This document shows, piece by piece, positions 34,444 through 42,308 of a stretch of DNA of 64,000 nucleotides. The notes under the pieces are model-generated. The model saw nothing but the letters and a program-made list of their open reading frames with translations. It made no database searches and was not told the origin of the DNA. The stretch covers positions 1 to 64,000 of the forward strand of contig CAWGRF010000010.1 of the NCBI GenBank assembly GCA_963824935.1. Direction: 5' to 3'. The translations under genes and the position numbers were made by a program. How positions within the stretch are numbered: the first letter of the stretch is position 1; every line of letters starts with the position of its first letter. Source of the stretch: JACCZX01 sp963824935 (GTDB lineage Bacteria > Pseudomonadota > Gammaproteobacteria > Burkholderiales > Burkholderiaceae_F).

Positions 34444-34844
34444 CGCATCCGTGGACTGCACTTCGCGACAGAAAAGGGTTTCATCAGGTTCAATCTGATA
34501 ACGATCCAGGATGTGCGGGGGCGCCGGTGTGAAATGGAGGCGCTGGAGCAAACGTAAGGAGCGCTCATTTCCGCCTTTGCGTCAGGTAAGACGCGTGCCG
34601 CCATACTTGCGCGATCGCGAATCGGCCCCACCCTGGTTCGCGTGCAAGGCCGTGTCCCCAATACGCACTGGAAAATTCATATGCAATGGCTGCACGCCCA
34701 TCCGGAAACACTGTCGCCTGTACGTAGCCAATGGGTTGGACGGAGTAAAGGCGGACCACCCAATTGAGCCAAAGCTCTGCGCCTGTACTCCTCGAACTTA
34801 GTCGGGTCGGTGATGATGTGCTCTGCAATCAGATAAGAGGACAT
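34438..34844 (-). pseudogene. Chimeric gene: DUF1330-like start joined to a RimJ/RimL-type GNAT, frameshifted
   Basis: Met at 34844, preceded by AGGAGA, begins MSSYLIAEHIITDPTKFEEY, which looks like the N-terminus of DUF1330 proteins. At about 34780 the reading switches to a GNAT: LNWVVRLYSVQPIGYVQATV, AIAYEFSSAYWGHGLARE (a W-G-x-G acetyl-CoA loop of RimL type). After another shift near 34600 comes GNERSLRLLQRLHFTPAPP and the end LFCREVQSTDAL with a TAA in the attC 21 arm. The GNAT C-terminus is intact, but its N-terminus was replaced. I infer cassette recombination plus indels. Confidence 0.6.
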
Positions 34845-34866
34845 CGATGTTCTCCTGCCCTGTGCA

Positions 34867-34957
34867 ACCTAACGGCTAAGCTAACCGGCGTGCCGCCACC
34901 GATACAGCCGAGCAAGAAGCCGCGTGCCGGCGCGTCCGGTTGAGCGCATGGTTAGGC
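34867..34957 (-). repeat. attC site 22
   Basis: Left arm ACCTAAC (34867-34873), right arm GTTAGGC (34951-34957). Stem GCTAACCGGCGTGCCG / CGTGCCGGCGCGTCCGGTTGAGC. Length 91. Confidence 0.9.
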
Positions 34958-35275
34958 CACATTTCCGGGTGCCTGATAAAACCAAAACTCAATCTCGGAC
35001 GTCGGCTTTTCAAAGCGCGCCGCGTGCACAGCACGGGCCGGTACGTGATACCACTGTCCGGGCCCATAGCGACTTTCCTTCCCGTCGAGCGCAAGGATGA
35101 GTTCACCCTCCGTGATGACACCCACATTCTCGGTTTCATGATGGTGCGGTTCAATGGCCGTCCCCGCCGGATATGAGGCGAACAAGACGTCGCAGTCCTT
35201 CGCGTTCAATTTGAATGCGTCGAAGGGACCAGCGAATTTAGGCAGGTTGCGAAGTTGCGGCGGAAAGTGGGACAC
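34952..35275 (-). CDS. Cupin-domain protein
   Basis: A 107-residue cupin. Motif 1 reads GTAIEPHHHETENVGVITEG (His-His-Glu cluster near residues 43-49) and motif 2 has GPGQWYHVPARAVHAARF with the fourth ligand His. A small single-domain metal-binding cupin of unknown substrate. The stop codon is in the right arm of attC site 22 and the start is 17 bases left of site 23. Confidence 0.87.
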   Translation of the reverse strand: MSHFPPQLRNLPKFAGPFDAFKLNAKDCDVLFASYPAGTAIEPHHHETENVGVITEGELILALDGKESRYGPGQWYHVPARAVHAARFEKPTSEIEFWFYQAPGNVA

Positions 35276-35291
35276 GCGCTGTCTCCTTGTG

Positions 35292-35347
35292 GCCTAACGA
35301 CAAAGTTGAGCCGCGCTCGCAGAGCGTCGGCCTTACGAGTGAAGAAC
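35292..35347 (-). repeat. attC site 23 (right half degraded)
   Basis: Left arm GCCTAAC (35292-35298) and core AAAGTTGAGCCGCGCTCGCAG and AGCGTCGG are intact, but the expected GTTAG arm near 35345 is replaced by GAGTGAAGAACG. Probably truncated. Confidence 0.6.
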
Positions 35348-35383
35348 GATTCCATGTGGCGTTGTCGTTCATCTTGCCTGTCT

Positions 35384-35647
35384 TCATGCTCTGCAATCGC
35401 AGGCAGCATTTGCATACCCCTGCGGTTTGAATATGCGCTCCGTTGAAGCCGGAGACTTGGCGAGCTTCTCGGCGGGCCTTCGCGGGCGGGCGACCAACTC
35501 ACCGCCGCAATTAGGACACACGCCCTTGAGCACGGACGTCGCGCAGGCACGGCAGAAGGTGCATTCAAACGAGCAGATGAGCGCCTCTTCCGACTCCGGC
35601 GGCAAGTCTCGGTTGCAGCATTCGCAGTTGGGACGGAGTTGAAGCAT
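35384..35647 (-). CDS. DUF1272 zinc-binding protein
   Basis: An 87-residue protein. LQLRPNCECCNRDLPPES, then ICSFECTFCRACATSVLKG and CPNCGGELVARPRRP, give five or more Cys pairs in the DUF1272 pattern. The tail ends CDCRA with extra Cys. The function of this small family is unknown; metal binding is expected. One-gene cassette between sites 23 and 24. Confidence 0.9.
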   Translation of the reverse strand: MLQLRPNCECCNRDLPPESEEALICSFECTFCRACATSVLKGVCPNCGGELVARPRRPAEKLAKSPASTERIFKPQGYANAACDCRA

Positions 35648-35686
35648 GTGAGGTTCTCCGATGTACGGTGCTGTCGATGGAATGCT

Positions 35687-35746
35687 GCCTAACGTTTGAC
35701 TTAAGCGGACCGCCGTAGGCCGGTCCGCTTGAAGGAAGGGTTAGCC
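35687..35746 (-). repeat. attC site 24
   Basis: Left arm GCCTAAC (35687-35693), right arm GTTAGCC (35740-35746), near-perfect stem TTAAGCGGACCG / CGGTCCGCTTGAA. Length 60. Confidence 0.92.
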
Positions 35747-35961
35747 GTCTGATGGATTAGTAAGAGCGTAGACAGATCCGCCAGCCTTTCAGCGGTGCGA
35801 CGGCCATGATGGAGGAGCGCAGGACGAGAGAGGGGTTGAGACCACGTTTCAGCAGGTGCGAATGACCCAGAGATTTTTTGTGCAATGCTGAGGACTTCAT
35901 CGGCGGAATTGCGTCGACTATATGTGACATTGTCGACAAAATGCACTTTGTCTTGGCTCAC
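35701..35961 (-). CDS. Small hypothetical ORF running into attC
   Basis: An 86-residue frame starting MSQDKVHFVDNVTYSRRNSA. It shows no known domain. Its last 13 residues (NPSFKRTGLRRSA) are read from the attC 24 stem. It is the only plausible gene in the 35747-36112 gap. The remaining sequence up to 36112 shows only a GCCGCGCTGGACACAGCGCGGC hairpin (in parts) near 36020 and an attC-arm-like GCTAACG at about 36067, so the interval may hold a decayed cassette boundary. Confidence 0.4.
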   Translation of the reverse strand: MSQDKVHFVDNVTYSRRNSADEVLSIAQKISGSFAPAETWSQPLSRPALLHHGRRTAERLADLSTLLLIHQTANPSFKRTGLRRSA

Positions 35962-36112
35962 CAGTACAGGTTCCGTGTCAATTGATAGCGGGTGTGAGTG
36001 ACTCGAGTCGGTACTGATGCCGCGCTGGACACAGCGCGGCTGCGGTTGCGTACGAGTGTCGCAATGCTAACGACTGGTCATCGGCGGATGCGCTGCAGGA
36101 AATCACGCGCTC

Positions 36113-36940
36113 TCAGCGTGGCCGGCGACTCGAAGCCATCGACGACTCGATCTGAGCTAGCGCTGCGTCGATCTTCATGTCGAGGCCCTTCTTGCCGTAC
36201 GCGACGCTGGCACGCACGGGATTACCTGAGACGCCGGTCAGTTTTCGGTCACCCCCAGGCGCCAACTTGTCCATGCGGATTAGCGTCGGGTCGATCGCCA
36301 TCAGTTGCGATGTATCCGCGATTCCGGCGTGCCCGCCGATGGCTTCCAGCGTTTCGCCTTGGCTCTGTAGCCAGACGGAAAATCCGCCCTTTAGGTCGAA
36401 GCCAACGGTGTAGTAGTTCGGGATGAAGTGCACGCGAGTCTCCGTTCTCGCCCACTCCTTGTTGAGAAGTTCGGCAACCGCTTGCATTCCCTGCTGGTTC
36501 GGCCCGCTGTCACCAAGAAAGACGACATCGCGGAACCCATGAGCCTTGAAGCTTCGGGCAGCAAATTCGACCACCTTCATGAAGTGCTCATTGGGCAACG
36601 TAATCGTCCCGGCGTAAGGCATGTGTCCCGTTGGCGGCTCGAGATCCCCCTCGGGCACGTAAGCCATGACGGGCGCTACAAGCGCGTTGCCGAGGCGTCG
36701 CGCAATCCGTTCGGATGCGTACTTGACGATGTAGTTGTGCTTTCCAAGCACCATGTGCGGGCCATTTTGTTCGGTGCCACCCGTCGGCAGGAGGATCGTG
36801 GTCTTCCCGGCCTTCAACGCATCCCTTACCTCGGTCCACGTCAACTCCTCGAGAAACACGGTGTCGGGTACTTCAGCCCGGAGTGGGAGGACGGCGAACC
36901 AGAGGCAAACGAATGCAACGCGGCGCTTGATAGTCGACAT
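36113..36940 (-). CDS. Creatininase-family amidohydrolase, exported
   Basis: A 275-residue protein. A signal peptide (VAFVCLWFAVLPLRAEV) is followed by FLEELTWTEVRDAL and LPTGGTEQNGPHMVLGKHNY, the metal-binding motif (Glu, His) of creatinine amidohydrolases. Later motifs are PEGDLEPPTGHMPYAGT (the S/T-GH motif), VFLGDSGPNQQGM, and IGGHAGIADTSQLMAI carrying the final Glu/His-like site. Related enzymes open cyclic amides such as creatinine or FAPy. Unlike many homologues this one is periplasmic. Starts 23 bases left of attC site 25. Confidence 0.9.
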   Translation of the reverse strand: MSTIKRRVAFVCLWFAVLPLRAEVPDTVFLEELTWTEVRDALKAGKTTILLPTGGTEQNGPHMVLGKHNYIVKYASERIARRLGNALVAPVMAYVPEGDLEPPTGHMPYAGTITLPNEHFMKVVEFAARSFKAHGFRDVVFLGDSGPNQQGMQAVAELLNKEWARTETRVHFIPNYYTVGFDLKGGFSVWLQSQGETLEAIGGHAGIADTSQLMAIDPTLIRMDKLAPGGDRKLTGVSGNPVRASVAYGKKGLDMKIDAALAQIESSMASSRRPR

Positions 36941-36962
36941 ATGGTGGTCTCCTCCCTCTGAC

Positions 36963-37026
36963 GCCTAACGAACGAGTTGAGCGGCGCGGCGGTTTGCGCC
37001 GCGTCCGCTCCAACGACTTGTTAGGC
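36963..37026 (-). repeat. attC site 25
   Basis: Left arm GCCTAAC (36963-36969), right arm GTTAGGC (37020-37026). Core GAGTTGAGCGGCGCGGCG / CGCCGCGTCCGCTC. Length 64. Confidence 0.92.
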
Positions 37027-37058
37027 GGCCCCAGCTTCGTCGCCGCAAGGTCTTTCTA

Positions 37059-37712
37059 CTACCATCTCGGCACATACCGCATCGCCACCGCCCCCGAGCC
37101 GAACTCCAGCCGGCTCACGAGCTTCAAGTCGAGACGCTTCGACAGCCCCGCGAACAACGTCGGCCCATGGCCCGCTACCCTGGGATGCACGACGAACTCG
37201 TACTCATCGATCAATCCCAGCTCCGCCAACGCCAGCGGGAGCTTCACGCCTCCCTCGACTACGAGTCCCCTGCCCGACTGCCTGCTTCGAACTGCTGACC
37301 GCCTTGGGATCCTTCCCAATTGATGCGTACCGCTGCACGTAGCTCCGCGTGATCCGTCGATCGCTCGAGAATGCTCGACAGACAACACGTACTTCTTGAC
37401 GTGATTACCGCGCCGAGTCGTCTCGGACAGCGTGAAGGGCTTTGCAGCCATCAAGTCTCCATCATTGAAGCGAAGTCAGGCCCGGACATCGACCATGTCC
37501 GGCGCCGGCCGCCACGCCGCCTCCATAGGCACTTCCTCGTAAGTGACCGCGGCCAACTAGAGGACGGGCGTCGGCCGTGGCCGATGCTTGCATCGCTCTG
37601 CGGTTGCTGAACGCAGGGTGCTTCATCCGCAGACGCGCTGAGGCGATGATCAGCAGCACCCGTCCAGCACGTGACCGCAGCATGGAGTTCACGAAGGCGC
37701 CGTCGCATTACG
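37059..37712 (-). pseudogene. Decayed copy of the RibD C-terminal/DHFR-like cassette gene
   Basis: The 3' portion (37073-37255) is almost identical in DNA to 26371-26553 and encodes GGVKLPLALAELGLIDEYEF. Upstream the same protein can be followed only in pieces: VTYEEVPMEAAWRPAPD near 37540 and a CCDHR-like start near 37690, with several stops and frame changes between. The gene is therefore a pseudogene of the reductase at 26358-26903 in its own attC-bounded cassette. Confidence 0.75.
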
Positions 37713-37738
37713 GACGAGTTGCGACTGCGCATAGGGCC

Positions 37739-37805
37739 GCCTAACGTACAAGCTTGAGCGGCGCGACTGCTTTCGTGCCCGTCCGTCTCGAAGCGCAAGT
37801 TAGGC
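37739..37805 (-). repeat. attC site 26
   Basis: Left arm GCCTAAC (37739-37745), right arm GTTAGGC (37799-37805). Core GCTTGAGCGGCGCGAC / GTGCCCGTCCGTCTCGAAGC. Length 67. It is the right-most complete site. Confidence 0.88.
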
Positions 37806-37999
37806 GCGATAACGCCCACGACGACACCGGAAATAACCGCGACGGTGGTCTTGGTGCCGGGAAGCAGAACATCGCGTACCCACCGGCGCACTTCTGCGTC
37901 CGTGTGTGACGGAGCAAACGGCAGAAACGCTCTGCGCGACTAATGAGCACCTCGGCGACCGCTGCTGCGTCGAGGTCCGCTGACGCAGAGGGGTTATGC
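37806..37999 (-). pseudogene. Truncated GNAT fragment abutting attC site 26
   Basis: ADLDAAAVAEVLISRAERF followed, after one frame change near 37930, by EVRRWVRDVLLPGTKTTVAV and ISGVVVGVIA, matches the N-terminal third of the GNAT relic at 33930-34314. DNA blocks such as GCAAACGGCAGAAACGCTCTG are shared between the two, in pieces. The gene is cut by attC 26 and lacks the acetyl-CoA site. Confidence 0.65.
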
Positions 38000-38242
38000 A
38001 ACCGACACCTCGCGCGCGACGCGCCTCTGAAGCCAGCGGCGCCAACGCTCCTTTGCTTCCTGTAGGAGCGAACGCGAGGCTGCTGGAGTCGGTGGCGAGT
38101 TCCCTTGGATGATTGAATTTGCTGCTGCTACGCATTCATTGCAGATGTAAGGCTTAACAATCAATCTTGGCCCGGCAACCAGCTTCGAAATTTGGTCTTC
38201 AGTTTTCCGACAGAAAGAACATCTCAGTTTGCGAATACCCAT
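37994..38242 (-). CDS. ClpX-type C4 zinc-finger protein
   Basis: An 82-residue protein with MGIRKLRCSFCRKTEDQISK and YICNECVAAANSII: two CxxC pairs spaced as in the N-terminal zinc-binding domain of ClpX. No AAA domain follows; instead there is a basic helical tail (EAKERWRRWLQRRVAREV). ZBD-only proteins might compete with ClpX for adaptors, but that is speculation. Its stop lies in GTTATGC (37993-37999), an attC-arm-like sequence. It is the last gene of the array; 38243-38357 holds no gene and no recognisable attI. Confidence 0.82.
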   Translation of the reverse strand: MGIRKLRCSFCRKTEDQISKLVAGPRLIVKPYICNECVAAANSIIQGNSPPTPAASRSLLQEAKERWRRWLQRRVAREVSVA

Positions 38243-38357
38243 GGCCAGCCACCTCCTGTGTCAGCTGTTTGCTCCCTACGTGTTCTAGATATCACACCGC
38301 CGTCGAGTAACAACAGCGGCTATTGAGTAACACTTTCTCCTTTGCCCATTAGCTGAC

Positions 38358-39903
38358 CTACATTTCGATCGACGCAAGCAGGTCGGCGCATGGCGCGGAA
38401 AGCGCGCCGTCAAGGATCAGCTTCGATGCCGCTTCAATATCTTGCGCCAGCACGCGATCTACCTCGTAAAACGCCACCTTCTCGCGCACGATGCGATGCA
38501 CCTGCTGCAGGCGCGGCGAGGTCCTGAGCGGCCGATGAAAGTCGATTCCCTGCGCCGCGGCCAACAGCTCGATGCCGATAATCGTCGCGGTGTTCATCGC
38601 CATGTCGTGCAGGCGCCGCGCGGCAAAGGTCGCCATGCTGACGTGGTCCTCCTGATTGGCAGAGGTCGGCAAGCTGTCGACGCTGGCCGGATGCGCGAGC
38701 GATTTGTTTTCTGACGCCGCGGCTGCGGCCGTCACGTGCGCGATCATGAAACCCGAGTTGATGCCGGGCTCGCGTACCAGAAATGGCGGCAGCCCGGACA
38801 ACGTCGCATCGATCAGCAGCGCGATGCGGCGCTCGGATAGCGCACCGATCTCCGCGATCGCCAACGCCAGAGTGTCGGCCGCGAACGCGACCGGCTCGCC
38901 GTGGAAGTTGCCGCCGGATATGGCTTCGTCGCGCTCGGAGAAGATGAGCGGGTTATCGGTCACCGCGTTGGCTTCGATCAACAGCGTGCGCGCCGTTTGC
39001 ACGAGCAGATCGCGGCACGCGCCCATCACCTGCGGCTGGCAGCGCAGGCTGTACGGATCCTGCACGCGATCGTCGTGCACCAGATGCGACGCGCGGATTT
39101 CGCTGCCGGCCAGCAGCTCGCGATAAACGCACGCAGTCGCGATTTGGCCCGGCTGACCTCTGAGCTCGTGCAGCCGCGGGTCAAATGGTGCGTCGCTGCC
39201 CTTGGCGGCGTCGACCGACAGGGCGCCGGCGACGATCGCCGCTTCGAGCAGACGCTCCGCCATGAACCACCCATGGAGCGCCAGCGCAGTCGAGATCTGC
39301 GTGCCGTTGATCAGCGCCAGCCCTTCCTTGGCGCCCAACACGACCGGCGCGATTCCGGCGGCGTCGAGTGCCTGCACGCGCAGCAATGCGGCGCCCGTCG
39401 ACGCGTACATCGCCCTCGCCCATCAGCGCCAATGTCATGTGAGCGAGCGGCGCCAGATCGCCCGATGCGCCGACCGATCCCCTGGCCGGAATGCACGGCA
39501 TGATGCTGGCGTTATAGAGCGCGAGCAGCGTTTCAATGATGACCGGGCGCACGCCGGAATAGCCGCGCGCGAGGCTGCCGATCTTCATCGCGAGAGCGAG
39601 TCGCACGATGGGGTCGGCCAGTAACTCGCCGACTCCAACCGAGTGCGAATAGATCAGATTTCGCTGTAGCTGCTGGAGTTGACCGTCGGCAATGTGTGTC
39701 TTGGCCAGCAAGCCAAAGCCGGTGTTGATGCCGTACGCCGCGTCTCCGCGCGCAACGATTCGCTGCACTGCCGCTGCGGACGCTTCGATCGCATCGCGCG
39801 CATCGGATGCGAGAGTCAGTGGAACGCGTGCCCGCCAGATGCGACGCAGATCCCCGAGATTTAGATGGCCAGGCTTTAGCGTGATCACCGACGCGGTGTT
39901 CAT
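38358..39903 (-). CDS. hutH: Histidine/aromatic amino acid ammonia-lyase, frameshifted
   Basis: Start at 39903 (MNTASVITLKPGHL), read to about 39390, then in the next frame to 38358, giving about 513 residues, the usual HAL length. The MIO-forming Ala-Ser-Gly lies in GSVGASGDLAPLAH (residues 146-148). Other family blocks are GINTGFGLLAKTHI, YSHSVGVGE, GAKEGLALINGTQ, DAYS-like QDPYSLRCQPQVMG, and ENKSLAHPASVDSLPTSANQEDHVS. The Ser-His pair in YSHSVGVG is as in histidine ammonia-lyases rather than tyrosine/phenylalanine lyases. No other hut gene is adjacent, so substrate assignment is moderate. The break near 39390 is probably an indel. Confidence 0.85.
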
Positions 39904-39956
39904 CGATCGTTCAAACTTATGCCGTAGAGCATAACTGTCTGCGACAGGAACCCACG

Positions 39957-40592
39957 ATGAAGTCAGCCGCTGACTCTCGCCTGCTGATGATGCTGCTGGC
40001 TGCCACGCTGATCGCACTGGCCGTATCAGGCTGGCGCCCGTACGACCGCATAACCTGGCTGCTCGAAGTTGCGCCGGTGTTGATCGCGATCCCAATCCTG
40101 ATCGCTACGCGCGGCAGCTACCCCCTGACTACGCTGCTTTATCTGCTGATTTTCGTGCACGCCCTGGTGTTGATTCTGGGTGGGGCTTACACCTACGCGC
40201 GCGTGCCGCTCGGTACGTGGGTGCAGCAGGCATTCGACTTGGCGCGCAATCCCTACGACAAGCTCGGCCATTTCATGCAAGGGTTTGTACCAGCCATGGT
40301 CGCGCGCGAGATCCTTATCCGCGGAGACTATGCACGCGGGCGCCGTATGGTCGCGTTTCTCTGTATCTGCATCGCGCTCGCCATCAGCGCCTTGTATGAG
40401 CTGGTCGAATGGTGGGCGGCGCTGGCGCTCGGCCAGGGCGCCGACGAATTCCTCGGCACGCAGGGCGATCAATGGGATACGCAATCGGACATGTTCATGG
40501 CGCTGATCGGCGCAGCGTTGGCACTGATTCTGCTATCCGGTGTACACGATCGCCAACTTGAGGCGTTAAAGGCGAAATCTGCTGTCGAATAA
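39957..40592 (+). CDS. DUF2238 (YjdF-like) inner-membrane protein
   Basis: A 211-residue protein with five to six membrane helices. The segment ARNPYDKLGHFMQGFVPAMV is the central conserved motif of the family, with YELVEWWAALALG and GTQGDQWDTQSDMFMALIGA near the end. The role of the family is unknown. It is divergent from hutH with 53 bases between the start codons, so the two may share a promoter region. Confidence 0.93.
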   Translation: MKSAADSRLLMMLLAATLIALAVSGWRPYDRITWLLEVAPVLIAIPILIATRGSYPLTTLLYLLIFVHALVLILGGAYTYARVPLGTWVQQAFDLARNPYDKLGHFMQGFVPAMVAREILIRGDYARGRRMVAFLCICIALAISALYELVEWWAALALGQGADEFLGTQGDQWDTQSDMFMALIGAALALILLSGVHDRQLEALKAKSAVE

Positions 40593-40651
40593 TCGGCAGC
40601 GGGTGTGCGTAATCGGCCATTCAGTGGATTGCGCGTTGTCTATAACAATCG

Positions 40652-40689
40652 CACTGTCACAAAGTGGAGTGACACTGTCACAAAGTGGA
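40652..40689. promoter_or_regulatory. Two direct repeats upstream of the 96-residue ORF
   Basis: The 17-base sequence CACTGTCACAAAGTGGA occurs at 40652-40668 and 40673-40689, a 21-base period (two helical turns). Each contains a CACT...AGTG inverted half. This is the arrangement of a tandem operator, in front of the gene at 40715. Confidence 0.5.
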
Positions 40690-40714
40690 TTGAAACTAGC
40701 GCCTGGAGGCGGCG

Positions 40715-41005
40715 ATGTTGATGCGAGTGCGTGAGCGGGCTAACGAAGTACAGATCGAGTTGACCGGCGTGGCCGGCCGACAGGAATCGGTACTGGCCGC
40801 GCTTGACGCCTGTCAACGCTGCACCACGGGTGCGAGTTCAGTTCCTGCGTCGGTCAGCGTCCGCGCCCGCACCGATGGCATGCAGGTTCGTCTGCGCCCG
40901 TCGGAAGGCCAGCAACTTGACGCACGCGAGATTTATCGCTGCCTGCGGCGCGCCCTGATCGAGCGCACACGCACCGTCCTGGCCCCGGGCACAGTCAGCA
41001 GCTAG
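40715..41005 (+). CDS. Hypothetical protein, 96 residues
   Basis: I do not recognise it. A GGAGGCGG ribosome site precedes the start. The protein has RANEVQIELTGVAGRQESVL, then a CQRC pair at about residues 33-36, and a C-terminal AREIYRCLRRALIERTR. It is soluble and lightly charged. It ends four bases into the convergent outer-membrane protein gene. Confidence 0.6.
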   Translation: MLMRVRERANEVQIELTGVAGRQESVLAALDACQRCTTGASSVPASVSVRARTDGMQVRLRPSEGQQLDAREIYRCLRRALIERTRTVLAPGTVSS

Positions 41006-41721
41006 AACCGCAGCCCGAAGCCGACCGATATCACCGGATAAAAGCGCAGCTCATCGGTGGAATAGCGGGATTCCGCTTCTTCCGCCCGAATGTCGCCTTG
41101 CAGCTGGGTGCACGCACTGAACGGCAGCGCCGAACTGCAGGTTGCGATCAGACTAGCGCTCGGCCGCTGATACGTCACGCCAAGGTCAGCGCTGAAATAC
41201 AACCGCGAGCCTGACCACGGCGCCAATCCCCACCCTACGCCCACATAGGGGCTAGCCCTTGAAAACCGCACGCGGCCATCGAGCGAAGCGACCTGTGCCG
41301 CTGAGTAATCGGTGCCGTTGATGTTGATCATTCCGGCACCTGGACGGGCGGTGCTGTCAAAGCGCTGGTTGCTGTAGACGAGCCCGCCGGAGAGCCTGAA
41401 GCCGCTCGCATACGGATGCCAATCCGCCACCAGGATGCCGGTGCCAAAGCGAACCCCGCTGTCGTAGCGAATGCTGGATTCGTCGTAGTCGTGTGACAAC
41501 GAGCCGCTGTTGACCAGGCCGCGGATACCGAATCGCTCGGTGACGTGACTTCCGAGCGCGAGTCCGGTGCCGGGGGTGCCGATTCGCAGGCCACTTCCGA
41601 CAGCCTGGGCGGCAACGTTGTCCGCAATCAGCCCCGCTGCGATCAGCAAAACAGATGCGATGACTTTTTGATGCGCTTGCACGGCTGCCCCCGATCGACC
41701 CCCGCGGATCACCCGTAGCAA
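41002..41721 (-). CDS. Outer-membrane beta-barrel protein
   Basis: Up to 239 residues; a signal peptide (VIASVLLIAAGLIADNVAAQA) starts near residue 20, so an internal start such as the codon near 41665 is possible. The mature part alternates amphipathic strands (LRIGTPGTGLALGSHVTERF, GVRFGTGILVADWHPY, GLVYSNQRFDSTARPG, SPYVGVGWGLAPW, and ISVGFGLRF). The last residue is Phe, as expected for BAM-dependent barrels. It resembles small porin-like proteins of unknown function. Confidence 0.82.
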   Translation of the reverse strand: MLRVIRGGRSGAAVQAHQKVIASVLLIAAGLIADNVAAQAVGSGLRIGTPGTGLALGSHVTERFGIRGLVNSGSLSHDYDESSIRYDSGVRFGTGILVADWHPYASGFRLSGGLVYSNQRFDSTARPGAGMININGTDYSAAQVASLDGRVRFSRASPYVGVGWGLAPWSGSRLYFSADLGVTYQRPSASLIATCSSALPFSACTQLQGDIRAEEAESRYSTDELRFYPVISVGFGLRF

Positions 41722-41846
41722 CGTTAGATTAAATAGCGCCGATTAGTTGCATCAGTATGCATCGTTGCGGAATTCAGAAGCAATCGCTCGTCCATGCGAG
41801 CGGGTCGCGTCGCCCAAACGCGCGATGACCGGCAGCGAGAGTGTGG

Positions 41847-42308
41847 CTATTCCGCGTCGTCGAACTTGGGCGCGCGTGGCGGCGGTCCGCGCCGCTCGCG
41901 CGGGCGGTCATCGCGGGAATAACGGTCCGGGGAAGGCCCCGGCCGCGGGCCCGAAGACGGCCGATCACGGTTAAACGCCGGACGGCTACCGCCCGTCAGC
42001 CGTGCCAGGCGGATCACCAGCCGCAGCGCTTCATTGACCGCCTCTGAATCGCGAAACACGCGTGCCACGTCCGGGTCGAGCACGATGCCGGCGCGCGCGG
42101 GTGCACGCAGGCGCTCGCCATAGGGCGCATCACGCGCCGGTCCCGTGCGTGACGGGGGGCGTTCCGCGCGCTGGTAGGGGTCTCCGCGATTTGAATCGCG
42201 CGATCTCGCATCGCCGAACTTACGCTCCTGAGCGGCGCGCGCACGCGGTCCGCTGCGTGTGCTGGGAGGTCCGTTGCGGTCCTTGTTTTCGAAGCGCTTC
42301 ATGGACAC
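41847..42308 (-). CDS. Arg/Pro-rich low-complexity protein
   Basis: A 153-residue protein. Long disordered Arg/Pro/Asp-rich ends flank a short ordered centre, GIVLDPDVARVFRDSEAVNEAL and RLVIRLARL. The centre resembles short motifs in proteins next to RNA-binding or stress genes, but I assign no function. It ends just right of 41846 and starts at 42308, adjacent to the ligase stop at 42309, so they may be one transcript. Confidence 0.6.
   Translation of the reverse strand: MSMKRFENKDRNGPPSTRSGPRARAAQERKFGDARSRDSNRGDPYQRAERPPSRTGPARDAPYGERLRAPARAGIVLDPDVARVFRDSEAVNEALRLVIRLARLTGGSRPAFNRDRPSSGPRPGPSPDRYSRDDRPRERRGPPPRAPKFDDAE

Noticed and set aside
38243..38357. Possible attI site and integrase promoter between the zinc-finger and hutH genes
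   Set aside because: No GTTRRRY core with flanking direct repeats and no integrase frame; only a 115-base AT-rich gap.
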